A stretch of DNA of 37,366 nt from Planctomycetota bacterium (GCA_019456195.1 VRUK01000052.1:1-37366); one strand, 5' to 3'; counted from the stretch's first letter, positions 1 through 9,108 are shown. The notes: generated by a model not told the origin, from the letters alone. Numbers and translations are program-made.

Positions 1-99
1 TTTCCATAGGGACCATTCCCTTGGAAAGTTAATCGTACATACGAGTTAGATTACTTTAATAAAATCAGACAGTACAGATAGTTGGAAGGTTATGAATGT

Positions 100-119
100 A
101 AAATCAAAATTAAGATTTT
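100..119. promoter_or_regulatory. AT-rich inverted repeat upstream of rubrerythrin
   Basis: AAAATC at 100-105 and GATTTT at 114-119 form a perfect 6-bp inverted repeat with an 8-nt spacer, 60 nt before the rubrerythrin start. It could be an operator for a peroxide- or iron-responsive regulator, but it matches no box I recognise and may be chance in AT-rich DNA. The rest of 1-160 shows no gene. Confidence 0.2.
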
Positions 120-163
120 GAGTGGCTCAACTATGTACAGTATTTGAAATATAGAATATGAAT

Positions 164-171
164 GAAAGGAG
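164..171 (+). promoter_or_regulatory. Ribosome binding site that fixes the rubrerythrin start
   Basis: GAAAGGAG lies 8 nt before GTG at 180. It overlaps the in-frame ATG at 162, so that ATG cannot be the start served by it; translation most likely begins at GTG 180. Confidence 0.75.
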
Positions 172-179
172 TATTCACA

Positions 180-680
180 GTGGCAACAAGCGATAATTTA
201 AAAGAAGCCTTTGCTGGTGAAAGCCAGGCAAACAGAAAGTATTTGGCCTTTGCAAAGAAAGCAGAAGCTGATGGCTATCCTCAGGTTGCAAAGCTTTTTC
301 GTGCCGCGGCTGAAGCAGAGACCGTCCATGCCCAGGCACATTTTAGGGCGATGGAAGGAATTGAAGGCACAGAAGAGAACCTTCAGACAGCCATCAGGGG
401 AGAAGGATTCGAGTTCCAGCAAATGTATCCAAAGTTCCTTGCCGAAGCACAAGCAGAGGGAAATAATCCTGCCGTTTTCTCTTTCAAATACGCTCTTGCA
501 GTAGAAGAGATTCATCACGGCCTTTATACACAGGCTTTGAATGCAGTGAAGTCAGGTTCTGATTTACCCGATGCCAAAATTTATGTTTGTCCGGTATGTG
601 GTAATACTGTCAAAGACAATATTCCCGATAAGTGTCCCGTTTGTGGGGCCGCCAAAGAACAATTTCAAGAAGTGGCGTAA
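180..680 (+). CDS. Rubrerythrin
   Basis: Rubrerythrin is a cytoplasmic non-haem di-iron peroxidase of anaerobes that reduces hydrogen peroxide with electrons from rubredoxin or NADH-linked reductases. With the GTG start at 180 the protein is 166 residues, close to the usual rubrerythrin size. An N-terminal ferritin-like four-helix domain carries the iron-ligand motifs: GESQANRKY with Glu14, EAETVH with Glu47 and His50, and EEIHH with Glu109/Glu110 and His113. The C-terminus is a rubredoxin-like knuckle, CPVCG at Cys137/Cys140 and CPVCG at Cys152/Cys155. All metal ligands look intact. It appears monocistronic: the next gene is on the other strand. Its presence suggests an anaerobic or microaerophilic host with oxidative-stress protection. 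An ATG at 162 is in frame but overlaps the ribosome binding site. Confidence 0.95.
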   Translation: MATSDNLKEAFAGESQANRKYLAFAKKAEADGYPQVAKLFRAAAEAETVHAQAHFRAMEGIEGTEENLQTAIRGEGFEFQQMYPKFLAEAQAEGNNPAVFSFKYALAVEEIHHGLYTQALNAVKSGSDLPDAKIYVCPVCGNTVKDNIPDKCPVCGAAKEQFQEVA

Positions 681-768
681 TACAGTGTACTCGGATTTCT
701 AACTGAGTAATTGTGTCCTAAACTTCTCGTGGATTACCTTTTCTTCGCAAATTCATGGATATTTTGAG

Positions 769-2235
769 TTAGTTCTTCAGGTTATTTGTTACTTTACCTG
801 AGCCAGGGGCGATTCCCAGTTGACCTTTCAAAAGATTGTTTACTATGAAGTTGCCTTTGCCTTTTATGATTTTCAGAGCCGCCACTTCCCTGGACTCTCT
901 GCGGGTATCACTGACCATACAGCCTGAAACAATTGTATCCTGAACATCATCCATAAGAATACCGCAGTTATCACAGTTGAGAATTATGCAGCCGGAGATA
1001 TTAAAATGCCGGCACTTTTCCAGAATAAGTCCCCCTTTTTTTCGCCAGACGTTGTTGATTTGGAGCCCGGTTAGATTGATGCTGTCACAATCGCGGAAGA
1101 CAAGCCCTCTATTGGCAGTTGCTCCATCGCCGTAATGGTAACGCGGATTGCGGTCGAATACGTTCTGGCCAATAACAATGCTTGAACAGCCCTCGATGAG
1201 AAAATCATGCGCATAGCCCTTCCAGACGGTATTGCCGACGATTGTAACCCCGCGAACCTTATAAAGATGTATATTGACCTGAACGTCACTGAGTATGTTG
1301 CCCGTAATAGTAATGTTGCCTCCGCGCAGCTCACCATGTGCGTATGCTCCTCGGGGCTGTCCCTCTCCGATAATGCGGATATTTGCCGAACCAGTGGCAT
1401 TGTGAGTATGTTGAATCGTACAACCGGTGATAGCAATCTCTCCGATGGAACCTCCTGTAGCGTCAATGAGCACGTTTGCCGTCGCCGGGGCCTTCTGGCC
1501 CATATTACCTTCGATATCACAATTACCAATCTGCAGATTTCTGACATCGCCGCCTCGCTGAACAATTCCTCCCCCTGCATTATAACTTACATGCGAATTG
1601 CCGACATTTATTTGATGCAGGTTCACATGATCGAGAAATATTCCAATTCCTCGGTTTTCATAAATATGGCAGTCGGAAATAATAACATTACGGTTGCGCT
1701 CCGTAAGATGGATTCCGTGCAGCGCCTTGCGAACCTGTAGCTGTGAAAATGTCGCTTCCATTGTACCTATCGCCTCTACGCCGCATGCCTGGGCATTAGC
1801 GCCAACAATCTCAAGTCCGCTCACAGACGGCATACGCTGGTTTTTCCAGACATTTTCCTCCACGGTGCCTGGGTTTGCTGTCCCCTTATGTGTGCCAACC
1901 AGCTTCAAAGCCGGTCCCGGACCGGCCATGACAAGCTTCGCCGTTCCCGAGCCGACAATCGATACAGGTCCGATTCGGTCCAAATCAACTACAATGGTTT
2001 TGGTAAGTCGGTATATACCTCTTGGAACGTACACATCACCCCGGTCTGAATCGACCGCACGCTGGAAGGCCTTTGTATCGTCTGCTTCGCCATCCCCGAC
2101 GGCACCGAAATCTCGTACAGTCAGAAAAAAATTTGCGGTTCCGACCTGTTTGCCGATGCTTGCGGTTCCGGCAAATGAAATTAAAAACAATGCCAATGTT
2201 CCACCTGTCAGGGCGAAAGAATTCTTTCGTTTCAT
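769..2235 (-). CDS. Exported pectate-lyase-superfamily beta-helix protein
   Basis: A 488-residue protein with an N-terminal signal peptide (about residues 1-28, Lys/Arg then a hydrophobic run). It continues with the Pectate_lyase_3 signature, VRDFGAVGDGEADDTKAFQRA near residues 41-61, followed by GDVYVPRGIYRL. The rest is many short parallel-beta-helix rungs (repeated I/V-x-G/N-N/C patterns such as ISDCHIYENRGIGI and ITGCTIQHT). Members of this fold are polysaccharide lyases, epimerases or GH28-like hydrolases; I cannot assign the reaction. It is the last gene of a minus-strand cluster, 14 nt after the GH106-like gene, so co-transcription and a shared substrate such as a pectin or rhamnogalacturonan are likely. 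Location is probably periplasmic or extracellular. Confidence 0.85.
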   Translation of the reverse strand: MKRKNSFALTGGTLALFLISFAGTASIGKQVGTANFFLTVRDFGAVGDGEADDTKAFQRAVDSDRGDVYVPRGIYRLTKTIVVDLDRIGPVSIVGSGTAKLVMAGPGPALKLVGTHKGTANPGTVEENVWKNQRMPSVSGLEIVGANAQACGVEAIGTMEATFSQLQVRKALHGIHLTERNRNVIISDCHIYENRGIGIFLDHVNLHQINVGNSHVSYNAGGGIVQRGGDVRNLQIGNCDIEGNMGQKAPATANVLIDATGGSIGEIAITGCTIQHTHNATGSANIRIIGEGQPRGAYAHGELRGGNITITGNILSDVQVNIHLYKVRGVTIVGNTVWKGYAHDFLIEGCSSIVIGQNVFDRNPRYHYGDGATANRGLVFRDCDSINLTGLQINNVWRKKGGLILEKCRHFNISGCIILNCDNCGILMDDVQDTIVSGCMVSDTRRESREVAALKIIKGKGNFIVNNLLKGQLGIAPGSGKVTNNLKN

Positions 2236-2249
2236 AAACCATCTCCTAT

Positions 2250-4502
2250 CTAAAAGTCTGCTTTTTTGCCGACAATAAAAACTGATTTTATAGGCGGCAA
2301 AGTCAACCTTATCTTACTTATGTCATAACCGGCTTCCTTTTCATGGGAATGCTCAAGCTTGATAATATTTCCTGTATGCGGATTCCATGCCTCAGGCTCC
2401 ATAAGCCCTCTAAGTTCAATATGAGTCTCAATTTTATTTTCGCTGATATTGGCAAACAAATAAACATCCGTTTCATTTATGATTTTATGGATATATCGCA
2501 ACACCTTATTGTCTTGATACTCTACATCATAAACATCGACGGCGGCATCCAGCGCTTTTCGCAAAGTTGCTGCATTCAGGCTGTTAAGGCGAATTACCAT
2601 ACCTCCGTTCCTGTTTTTCTTGATATGTAAATCAGAAGTGTTTTGATTTGTATTCGATCCGAACATCGCTTTTATAGTCCGAACTACATCTCCGTCATGC
2701 CCGAATTCCGCTGACTTGAATGGCAACTGTCCGGTAGCAATTACCTTGCCCCCGTTATCGTAATATTCTTTTATTTTCTTCAGATTGTTCCATTGGATGG
2801 TTTTATGTCCGGGAAGGACAAAGACCTTAAATCGTTCGGCATGAATCTTGTTTTGCAGAACAAGCTCATTTCCTTCTATTATGCAATTGTCATCTAACAC
2901 TTCAGGGTGGATAAAAGTATAGTCTCGACCCGCTTCTGCAATCAGCAGCTCGCCAACTTCCACATAATCAGCCTCCGGTACATTTACGCCGCCTTTATAA
3001 AAGCCAAGCGTACCATCCAGATGGTGACTGCCCTGAAGAGTGGCAATAGGATAGAGTACTGCGATATCGGATACATGCCGCCCATCGTTCTGAAGCATCA
3101 CGTTGAGTCTGGCGATGTAGGTATTGAATTCCGGCAGCTCCTCGGAATAAATCGGACTGCGGTATGACAGCTCCGGCTTAAATACGACGTTCTTATCGTC
3201 ATACCAAACCGCATGAGGAATTAGTATGTTGATACCCTTGGTATATTGTTCCATGGCAACAGCATAAATATCGGCCCAGCTCAAATTGCCCATAGCTCCA
3301 TAAGTTTCGCTCATCACAAGTGTCATGTCCCAGTTGTACGCCGAGGAGCTGATGACCTTGTATATTTTCTCGGCGGGGCGGTTACCTCCGATTTTATCTA
3401 CGCCGGGAATCGACTGATATTTGAAGCACTTCATCAGGTCACCTGAAACGCTGACGGGATTGATGACTTCCTCCTGGTCCTGGTGCCCCGTTGTTTCAAT
3501 CTCATGCTTATCGCACCAGTCCTGAATCCTCTTCGGAAAACCTGTAGAATATAGTTCTGTTCTAAAACCAAACAGGTAATTCCTTGCGGCCTGGGTTTCC
3601 GGCCCGATGTCGTACCATAAGGCCGGATAATAGGCTCTGGGATTAAAACCATAATTTGCTTCGAATTTCTCATTGAATTTGTCGGTCCAGGTCCGTCCCT
3701 CGGCACGGTATAAGGTAGGTTCGTCATAAAAGGTCGTATCGATGGTTGTCCCGAAATAGTCCTTGAATCGGTCATAGTAAGCCTGATGGGTCATTTCAAT
3801 GAACTTGTCCACCGCCTCAGGGTCGAGATAATCACAACTGGGATAACCATCTTTGACACAAACAAAAAACATGATATTCCATCTGCCTGATGGTACACTC
3901 CACCGAAGCATACCTTGATTTATCTTCTCGGTTATATCCACCCTTTCTTTGCTAACCGTATCCATGGCCACAATACTCATAATATTCCCCGCTGGGACGG
4001 CTCTTTCGTATGCTGTTGGGCCCGTTACAGCTTCTTCGTGCTTATCAAGCCGCTTGATTGTTAATTCTGGATACTTTTCATTGAAAAGGCTGGTATCACG
4101 AGAGTTCCTCGAACCTGCCGAACCGCTGGGAAAACCATATTCATCATAGAGTGACATAGTCATGCCCAGCTCGCGTGCTTTTTCCAAAGCTGCGCCATAA
4201 ACAGCAAAATATTCTTCGGTAAGATAATCCGGAGAAAAAGCTTTACCGAAGGGAAGTATCCCGAATCCGCCGTATTTACTGAGATTTCTCGATTTCTGCA
4301 TCTGTTCATGAATATCATCGACAGTTACTTCGGTATTGTTCCAGAACCACAGAGGTCTGGGCAGGAATTTCACAGGAGGGTCGGTAAAATCGCTTTGCAT
4401 ATCTGCAAAGGAAACGACACATAGAAACTGAAGGCAAAGAAAGAAAATACCAATAAAACAGTAAGTGTCCTTCAATGATTTAGTAAATTTAAGTTCAATC
4501 AT
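2250..4502 (-). CDS. Exported glycoside hydrolase, GH106-like (alpha-L-rhamnosidase type)
   Basis: A 750-residue protein with an N-terminal hydrophobic signal (about residues 12-33). Near the mature start, PRPLWFWNN, then a helix ending in GGFGILPFG, then LYDEYGFPSGSAG near residue 120, match from memory the opening of the catalytic TIM barrel in Glyco_hydro_106 proteins. GH106 enzymes remove alpha-L-rhamnose from rhamnogalacturonan and other plant or algal glycans. The C-terminal third looks like a beta-rich domain. The gene follows the mannonate dehydratase gene by 30 nt and precedes the beta-helix gene by 14 nt, fitting one operon. Family assignment rests on motifs at the N-terminal end only; a neighbouring uncharacterised hydrolase family is the main alternative, and I cannot name catalytic acids with certainty. 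Confidence 0.7.
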   Translation of the reverse strand: MIELKFTKSLKDTYCFIGIFFLCLQFLCVVSFADMQSDFTDPPVKFLPRPLWFWNNTEVTVDDIHEQMQKSRNLSKYGGFGILPFGKAFSPDYLTEEYFAVYGAALEKARELGMTMSLYDEYGFPSGSAGSRNSRDTSLFNEKYPELTIKRLDKHEEAVTGPTAYERAVPAGNIMSIVAMDTVSKERVDITEKINQGMLRWSVPSGRWNIMFFVCVKDGYPSCDYLDPEAVDKFIEMTHQAYYDRFKDYFGTTIDTTFYDEPTLYRAEGRTWTDKFNEKFEANYGFNPRAYYPALWYDIGPETQAARNYLFGFRTELYSTGFPKRIQDWCDKHEIETTGHQDQEEVINPVSVSGDLMKCFKYQSIPGVDKIGGNRPAEKIYKVISSSAYNWDMTLVMSETYGAMGNLSWADIYAVAMEQYTKGINILIPHAVWYDDKNVVFKPELSYRSPIYSEELPEFNTYIARLNVMLQNDGRHVSDIAVLYPIATLQGSHHLDGTLGFYKGGVNVPEADYVEVGELLIAEAGRDYTFIHPEVLDDNCIIEGNELVLQNKIHAERFKVFVLPGHKTIQWNNLKKIKEYYDNGGKVIATGQLPFKSAEFGHDGDVVRTIKAMFGSNTNQNTSDLHIKKNRNGGMVIRLNSLNAATLRKALDAAVDVYDVEYQDNKVLRYIHKIINETDVYLFANISENKIETHIELRGLMEPEAWNPHTGNIIKLEHSHEKEAGYDISKIRLTLPPIKSVFIVGKKADF

Positions 4503-4532
4503 CTTACAATACGAGTCCTTCTGTTTGTGAGA

Positions 4533-5684
4533 TTACATTATCGGTATATTCAACGCCTGTGCAATGCCTTTCATATACCCAATCGCAAAAACTTTTCCCT
4601 GCATCGCATAACCGGGACTTTGATTGCTCTCAGAAGCCAAAGTCGGTGCGTGGTCCGGTCGTATCGGCCCGTCAAAACCGACGTCGTTATAGAGCTTGAG
4701 CATTTGGGCCATATCGGTTGGCCCGTTATCGTGAAACGTCTCATGAAAACGCTCGCCTGTACCCTTAACATCGCGCAAGTGGACGAAAAATATCTTACCT
4801 TGTTCGCCAAACTCCCTGACCAAAGCCCGAATGTCTCCACCCATTAGCTTGAAGTTGGCCTGGCAGAAGGTAATGCCGTTGACTGGACTTGGCACGATTT
4901 GAAGGACTCTGCGGAAGGCCCTGCCGCTGATCAGGATGCGCCCGATACCGCGTAGCGGCGAAATCGGAGGGTCATCCGGATGCAATGCCATTTTCACCCC
5001 CGCCTTCTCCGCAACGGGGATAATCCGTTTTAGAAAGTAAGTAATGTTGTCCCAGATTTTTTCCTCACTTATCCGGCCCCACTTGGTGAGTCCCTGCTTT
5101 TTGGCGATTTCATTATCGAACTCACTTGAAAGGGCGCCGCCTCGTTCGGCAATATCAGTCTTGGTGCGATACCACCCTATCCCCGCCATAAAATTATAGC
5201 AGCACATCGGTATCCCGACTTTACCAAGGGCCTCAATTGCGGCACAGTAGTTTTGAATTTCCTTATCACGGCCGGGCAGACCTAATTTAATTTTTTCTGC
5301 TGCAACCGGATGGCTCTCAACCCCGGCGATTGTTAGTCCCAACTCCTCGTAAGAAGCTTTTAATTTCGCAAGCGCCTCGACGTACTGGTCCCGTGTGACT
5401 CTTCTTAACGCTCGATTAACAGATACGATTGCGTGATTAACACCTATCTGACGAGCCAGTATGCATCTTTCTTTGTTTCGAATATCAAGCATTAGAGCCA
5501 ATTTTATTCCCCGGCCTCTTTTTCCGGATACGGCGGGGGAACTTATGCCTTGCGCTTTCTGAGAAATAGATGACAAGACGGTCGGACCTCCCAGAACACC
5601 AGCCAAAACGGCCTTTCCAAAAGTGCGTCGGTCGGGTATTGGATGGCTTAGTTCAGACTCTCTCGTTCTCTTGTTTATTGCCAT
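4533..5684 (-). CDS. uxuA: Mannonate dehydratase (UxuA-like) with a Tat signal
   Basis: Mannonate dehydratase converts D-mannonate to 2-keto-3-deoxy-D-gluconate in glucuronate catabolism. The 383-residue protein has the TIM-barrel body and the expected metal and catalytic motifs: ALHPDDPP (His235), TFCQ (Cys274), VHLRD (His302) and RPDHAP (Asp344, His345). These correspond to the Mn-binding His, Cys, His, Asp and catalytic His of characterised UxuA enzymes. Unusually, residues 19-24 are RRTFGK followed by a hydrophobic stretch, a twin-arginine signal; UxuA is normally cytoplasmic. The start has AGGAG seven bases upstream. It lies 83 nt after the enolase-superfamily gene and 30 nt before the GH106-like gene. 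The exported location is inferred from the signal alone. Confidence 0.88.
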   Translation of the reverse strand: MAINKRTRESELSHPIPDRRTFGKAVLAGVLGGPTVLSSISQKAQGISSPAVSGKRGRGIKLALMLDIRNKERCILARQIGVNHAIVSVNRALRRVTRDQYVEALAKLKASYEELGLTIAGVESHPVAAEKIKLGLPGRDKEIQNYCAAIEALGKVGIPMCCYNFMAGIGWYRTKTDIAERGGALSSEFDNEIAKKQGLTKWGRISEEKIWDNITYFLKRIIPVAEKAGVKMALHPDDPPISPLRGIGRILISGRAFRRVLQIVPSPVNGITFCQANFKLMGGDIRALVREFGEQGKIFFVHLRDVKGTGERFHETFHDNGPTDMAQMLKLYNDVGFDGPIRPDHAPTLASESNQSPGYAMQGKVFAIGYMKGIAQALNIPIM

Positions 5685-5767
5685 GGCTATACTCCTTTTC
5701 TAAATGCGCAAACGCGATAAAAGATATCTCTTGCTCGGCACGCTCTGGAAACACGTGTTTATAGCCC

Positions 5768-7132
5768 TTAGCTCCACAATCGGTCGTTAGAGCCTTTTCT
5801 GTTCCACTCATCGGTGGGTCCGAAAAGCTCCTGATCTCGCCCGAGGTGTTCCTTCACTACGTCCATATTCAGTTCTATACCCAGGCCCGGCCCTTCCGGT
5901 ACACGGGCGAAACCATCCACGTGCAGCGGTTTCTCAATGCCTGTCACCATATCTTCCCACCAGTCAACCTCAACCGAATGGTGCTCCAGAGCAACAAAGT
6001 TCTCCGTAGCCGCTGCGCAGTGAACGTTGGCCATGAAGGATACCGGTGTGCCTGCGAAGTGCATGGCCATAGCAATACCGTGCTGTTCTGCGTAGTCGCC
6101 GATTTTCTTGGTCTCCATAATGCCTCCGGCAGTAGCTAAGTCGGGATGAACCATATCGACAGCACGCCCATCGATAAGCGGCTTGAAACTGTCCAGCAGG
6201 TAAATGTCCTCTCCGGTCAACAGCGGTACATCAATAGCATTCTTGATCTCTTTCAGCATCTCCGTATATTCCCAAGGGACCATATCCTCCAACCAGGCTA
6301 ATTGATAGGGCTGTAGTGCCTTGCCCAGTTTGATACAGCTATTCACACTTATATGGCCGAAGTGGTCGGATGCGATCGGGACTTCCCAGCCAACTGCTTC
6401 ACGAGCCTCGGCAAAACGCTCAGCCATCAGAGCCGCGCCTTTATCAGACAATTGAATTCTTGTAAAAGGATGTTTAGCATACCAATTAGTATCTTTCGTT
6501 GGATAGCTAAGAGCTCCTGGTACTTTTCGGATGCTCCGGATGCCACAATCCATTTTCAAAAAGGTAAATCCCTGGTCGAGCCTTGTCTTTAATCCGCCCA
6601 CTCTGCCGTCGGGCGTGTCAGCATAAAGACGGACACGGTCACGGTATCGGCCTCCGAGCATCTGATAGACAGGAACACCATACGCCTTGCCTGCAAGGTC
6701 CCACAAGGCCATTTCAACACCAGAGACACCGCCTCCCTGGCGGCCGTGATGTCCAAACTGTTTGATTCGTTTGAATATGCGTTCCACGTTGCACGGATTC
6801 TGGCCCAGAAGTCTGCTCTTGAGCATCAGGGCATAACGTTCGCTTGCCCCGTCTCGGACTTCTCCGTAACCGCAGATGTCCTGATTAGTGTCGATACGAA
6901 TCAGAGGGCAGGTAAAAGGCGCTCTTGTCACCACCGCTATACGCATATCTGTAATTTTCAGTTGAGAGGGGCTGGAACTCCGCTTTACGTTTTGTGTGGC
7001 ATAGGCTACTTGCTCTTCGATAGGGGCCCCGATCATACTTGCGAGGCTCAAGCCTGCAAAACCCGCACCAGTACCTTTAAGCAAAGAACGCCTTGAAAGC
7101 TCTTTCTGCCTGCCGGCTTTCTCTTTTTTCAT
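5768..7132 (-). CDS. Enolase-superfamily (mandelate racemase type) sugar-acid dehydratase with a Tat signal
   Basis: A 454-residue protein. Residues 13-18 (SRRSLLK region) followed by a Gly/Ala-rich hydrophobic segment form a classic twin-arginine signal. The body shows the enolase-superfamily capping domain and barrel: catalytic KxD-type motif FLKMDCG (Lys193, Asp195), metal ligands Asp256 (ASDHFGH), Glu282 (LEDM) and Glu308 (TGEDI), and a possible general acid/base His358 (AMHFAG). These residues place it in the mandelate racemase subgroup, whose members dehydrate aldonic acids such as galactonate, rhamnonate or mannonate. Substrate cannot be read from sequence. The neighbouring uxuA and hydrolases suggest an acid sugar released from the same polysaccharide. 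It sits between the DUF1080-RraA gene (66 nt upstream) and uxuA. Confidence 0.85.
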   Translation of the reverse strand: MKKEKAGRQKELSRRSLLKGTGAGFAGLSLASMIGAPIEEQVAYATQNVKRSSSPSQLKITDMRIAVVTRAPFTCPLIRIDTNQDICGYGEVRDGASERYALMLKSRLLGQNPCNVERIFKRIKQFGHHGRQGGGVSGVEMALWDLAGKAYGVPVYQMLGGRYRDRVRLYADTPDGRVGGLKTRLDQGFTFLKMDCGIRSIRKVPGALSYPTKDTNWYAKHPFTRIQLSDKGAALMAERFAEAREAVGWEVPIASDHFGHISVNSCIKLGKALQPYQLAWLEDMVPWEYTEMLKEIKNAIDVPLLTGEDIYLLDSFKPLIDGRAVDMVHPDLATAGGIMETKKIGDYAEQHGIAMAMHFAGTPVSFMANVHCAAATENFVALEHHSVEVDWWEDMVTGIEKPLHVDGFARVPEGPGLGIELNMDVVKEHLGRDQELFGPTDEWNRKGSNDRLWS

Positions 7133-7198
7133 AATTCATCTCCAATTCGTACACTATTTTATGGCCTGCTTAGATGCACAAAAATTACAATCTTTCAA

Positions 7199-8794
7199 CT
7201 ACCAGTTCCGTTTTTTGGGATTCAGTATCCCTTCAATCACATCCTTCGACACAGGCAGTTCATTAATGTTCTCTTTCAGCCAACTGCGAAAGTCTTTTTG
7301 GATTTCCGGTGACCATCTGCCGTCGATTTGTCCGGGAGTGTACTTACCTTCTCGCAGCCGCTTATGGCCGAACATGTCCCGCAGCATTATACCTTCTGAT
7401 TCCGTTACAACCTTCTCAGCTAAATGTGCAGGGATAAATACGATGCCTTCGCGTTTGGCCAAAACTATGTCACCGGGGCAAGCCAAAGCTTTGCCAACCT
7501 TTATCGGAACATTGATTGCGGTCAACATCACCTCGCGAAGATAGCTTGGATCGGCGCCTTTGTGCCATGCGTTGAATCCTTTTATAGCTTCGATGCCTTC
7601 CAAGTCACGGACACCTCCATCGAAGATGACGCCGTTCCCGGAATTGGCATAGATGGCGTTAGCAAGATTATCACCTATCAGAGTCCCGTCGAGGACTTTA
7701 CCGAAGCAGTCTGCAACATAAACGTCACCCTTCTTCAGCATGTCAATCGGCCATGAATTAGAGCTGCCAATCCGGCCTTCCGAATGTCCCTGACGCATGA
7801 TAGCCTGATTGTAATCCGGGTGAGAGGGCATATACTGGGCGGTTAGAACCCGGCCGACAATAGCTTTGTCGGGATATATGGTTTGCCAGCCGGCGGAATT
7901 CTCATAACAGTTGCGATAGCCGGCGCCTCTGACAATACCCCAAGCCATCGTAATCGAGACTTTCTTCATTCTCTCCAGAATACTATCCGAGACATATGCA
8001 CGGCCGTCATCCATTCGCGGACCTTTCCAGAGCGGTGTACAACTCAGTGCACGTTGCCGACTGGAGATTACGGGCGGTTCAACGCCCTGGTCCTCTGCCT
8101 TTATGCGGATGTTACGCCAGCGTACCTGATAGGTAGGGGCATCATTCCTTACGCCGTGCACTTGCAGACCAATTACGCCTCGGCTTGTCATTCCGTCTCT
8201 CAAATCGACGCAGGGGATATCGTTAATCCACGTCCTAATTCTGTCTCCCTTGCATTCTATGCGGAACTTGTTCCACTTGCCGTCTTTGAGCGCCTTGCTG
8301 GCTGCCGGGTCGGACTTTGTACTCGCGAGCATAAAAGCACGGCGGGCCTCATCATAAATGCTCCCGGACGCTCCTCCTCTTTCCGATGCAATTTCCACCT
8401 GGTAACCATAGACACGGTCCGCCGGTATTTTCCGGCTGCGAGGTTTACCATCGCGCCCCGTAAATACGAACACCTTCTCTTCTTTGGCAATCTTACTGCG
8501 TATCTGCACACCGGAATTAAGCCTGGGGTCCAGCAGGACTTCAAACTCTAATATGAAATCACCATATTCCCGGTCCGTGCAGAGAAATGAGTTGGGACTG
8601 CCTTTGACGGTGGAGCCGACAATTGCATCGTCCTCGATATGATATTTGGCAAAACCGCTATGGACAGACCACCCGTTTAAGCTCTTGCCGTCGAATAGAG
8701 ATACCCATTCGTCTTTTTTCTGCCCCTTTGCGGCCGAAATGCCGGCAAAGACAACTAACATGAAAATGATGCTGTAAAATTTTCTGTGGTTCAT
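7199..8794 (-). CDS. Exported DUF1080 (3-keto-disaccharide hydrolase) - RraA-like fusion protein
   Basis: A 531-residue two-domain protein with a signal peptide (about 1-24). Residues 28-232 form a DUF1080 / 3-keto-disaccharide hydrolase jelly-roll domain: WVSLFDGKSLNGW, then LNSGVQIRS, IRTWINDIP and the closing RWRNIRIK. Residues 270-475 match the RraA-like fold shared by ribonuclease regulator RraA and HMG/CHA-type aldolases: GDVYVADCFGKVLDG, GDNLANA (374-380) and DGGVRD (392-397, with the Arg-Asp pair used for metal and substrate binding in the aldolases). The family pairing suggests hydrolysis and then aldol or decarboxylase chemistry on a sugar acid, but the joint activity is my inference. 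It is the first gene of the minus-strand cluster. No frameshift joins the domains; the frame is continuous through the linker at 233-270. Confidence 0.85.
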   Translation of the reverse strand: MNHRKFYSIIFMLVVFAGISAAKGQKKDEWVSLFDGKSLNGWSVHSGFAKYHIEDDAIVGSTVKGSPNSFLCTDREYGDFILEFEVLLDPRLNSGVQIRSKIAKEEKVFVFTGRDGKPRSRKIPADRVYGYQVEIASERGGASGSIYDEARRAFMLASTKSDPAASKALKDGKWNKFRIECKGDRIRTWINDIPCVDLRDGMTSRGVIGLQVHGVRNDAPTYQVRWRNIRIKAEDQGVEPPVISSRQRALSCTPLWKGPRMDDGRAYVSDSILERMKKVSITMAWGIVRGAGYRNCYENSAGWQTIYPDKAIVGRVLTAQYMPSHPDYNQAIMRQGHSEGRIGSSNSWPIDMLKKGDVYVADCFGKVLDGTLIGDNLANAIYANSGNGVIFDGGVRDLEGIEAIKGFNAWHKGADPSYLREVMLTAINVPIKVGKALACPGDIVLAKREGIVFIPAHLAEKVVTESEGIMLRDMFGHKRLREGKYTPGQIDGRWSPEIQKDFRSWLKENINELPVSKDVIEGILNPKKRNW

Positions 8795-9035
8795 AATATG
8801 CTCCTTTCGTTAATGAATGTAATAACGTGTGAACTTTCAACCTAAAACGGACAATAAAAAACCTGCCGGATTACTCATTGCCGCATAGTCAATATTAACC
8901 GGAACCTATGATATTGATGTAATAAAAAAGACCTTGCCAATTGCCTTAATTGGAACACTCTCCAACTTTTCGCAATCATACTGAAAGTACTGGACAAATC
9001 ACCCTTTATCGAAACATCGAAATTATCGTTTTGAA

Positions 9036-9108
9036 TGGGCCCGGTAGGATTCGAACCTACGACCAATGGATTATGAGTCCACTGCTCTAACCGCTGAGCT
9101 ACGGGCCC
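9036..9108 (-). tRNA. tRNA with CAU anticodon, probably tRNA-Ile2 (lysidine-modified)
   Basis: The minus strand folds as a complete cloverleaf: a 7-bp acceptor stem GGGCCCG/CGGGCCC, D arm with GCTC/GAGC, anticodon stem GTGGA/TCCAT with loop CTCATAA (anticodon CAU), and T arm GTAGG/CCTAC with TTCGAAT loop. The discriminator is A and no CCA is encoded. CAU can mean elongator Met, initiator, or Ile2. The C4-G69 and C5-G68 pairs and the TTGGTC variable region resemble E. coli tRNA-Ile2 that TilS converts to lysidine, so Ile2 is favoured; the initiator is excluded because position 1 pairs normally. Confidence 0.93.
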
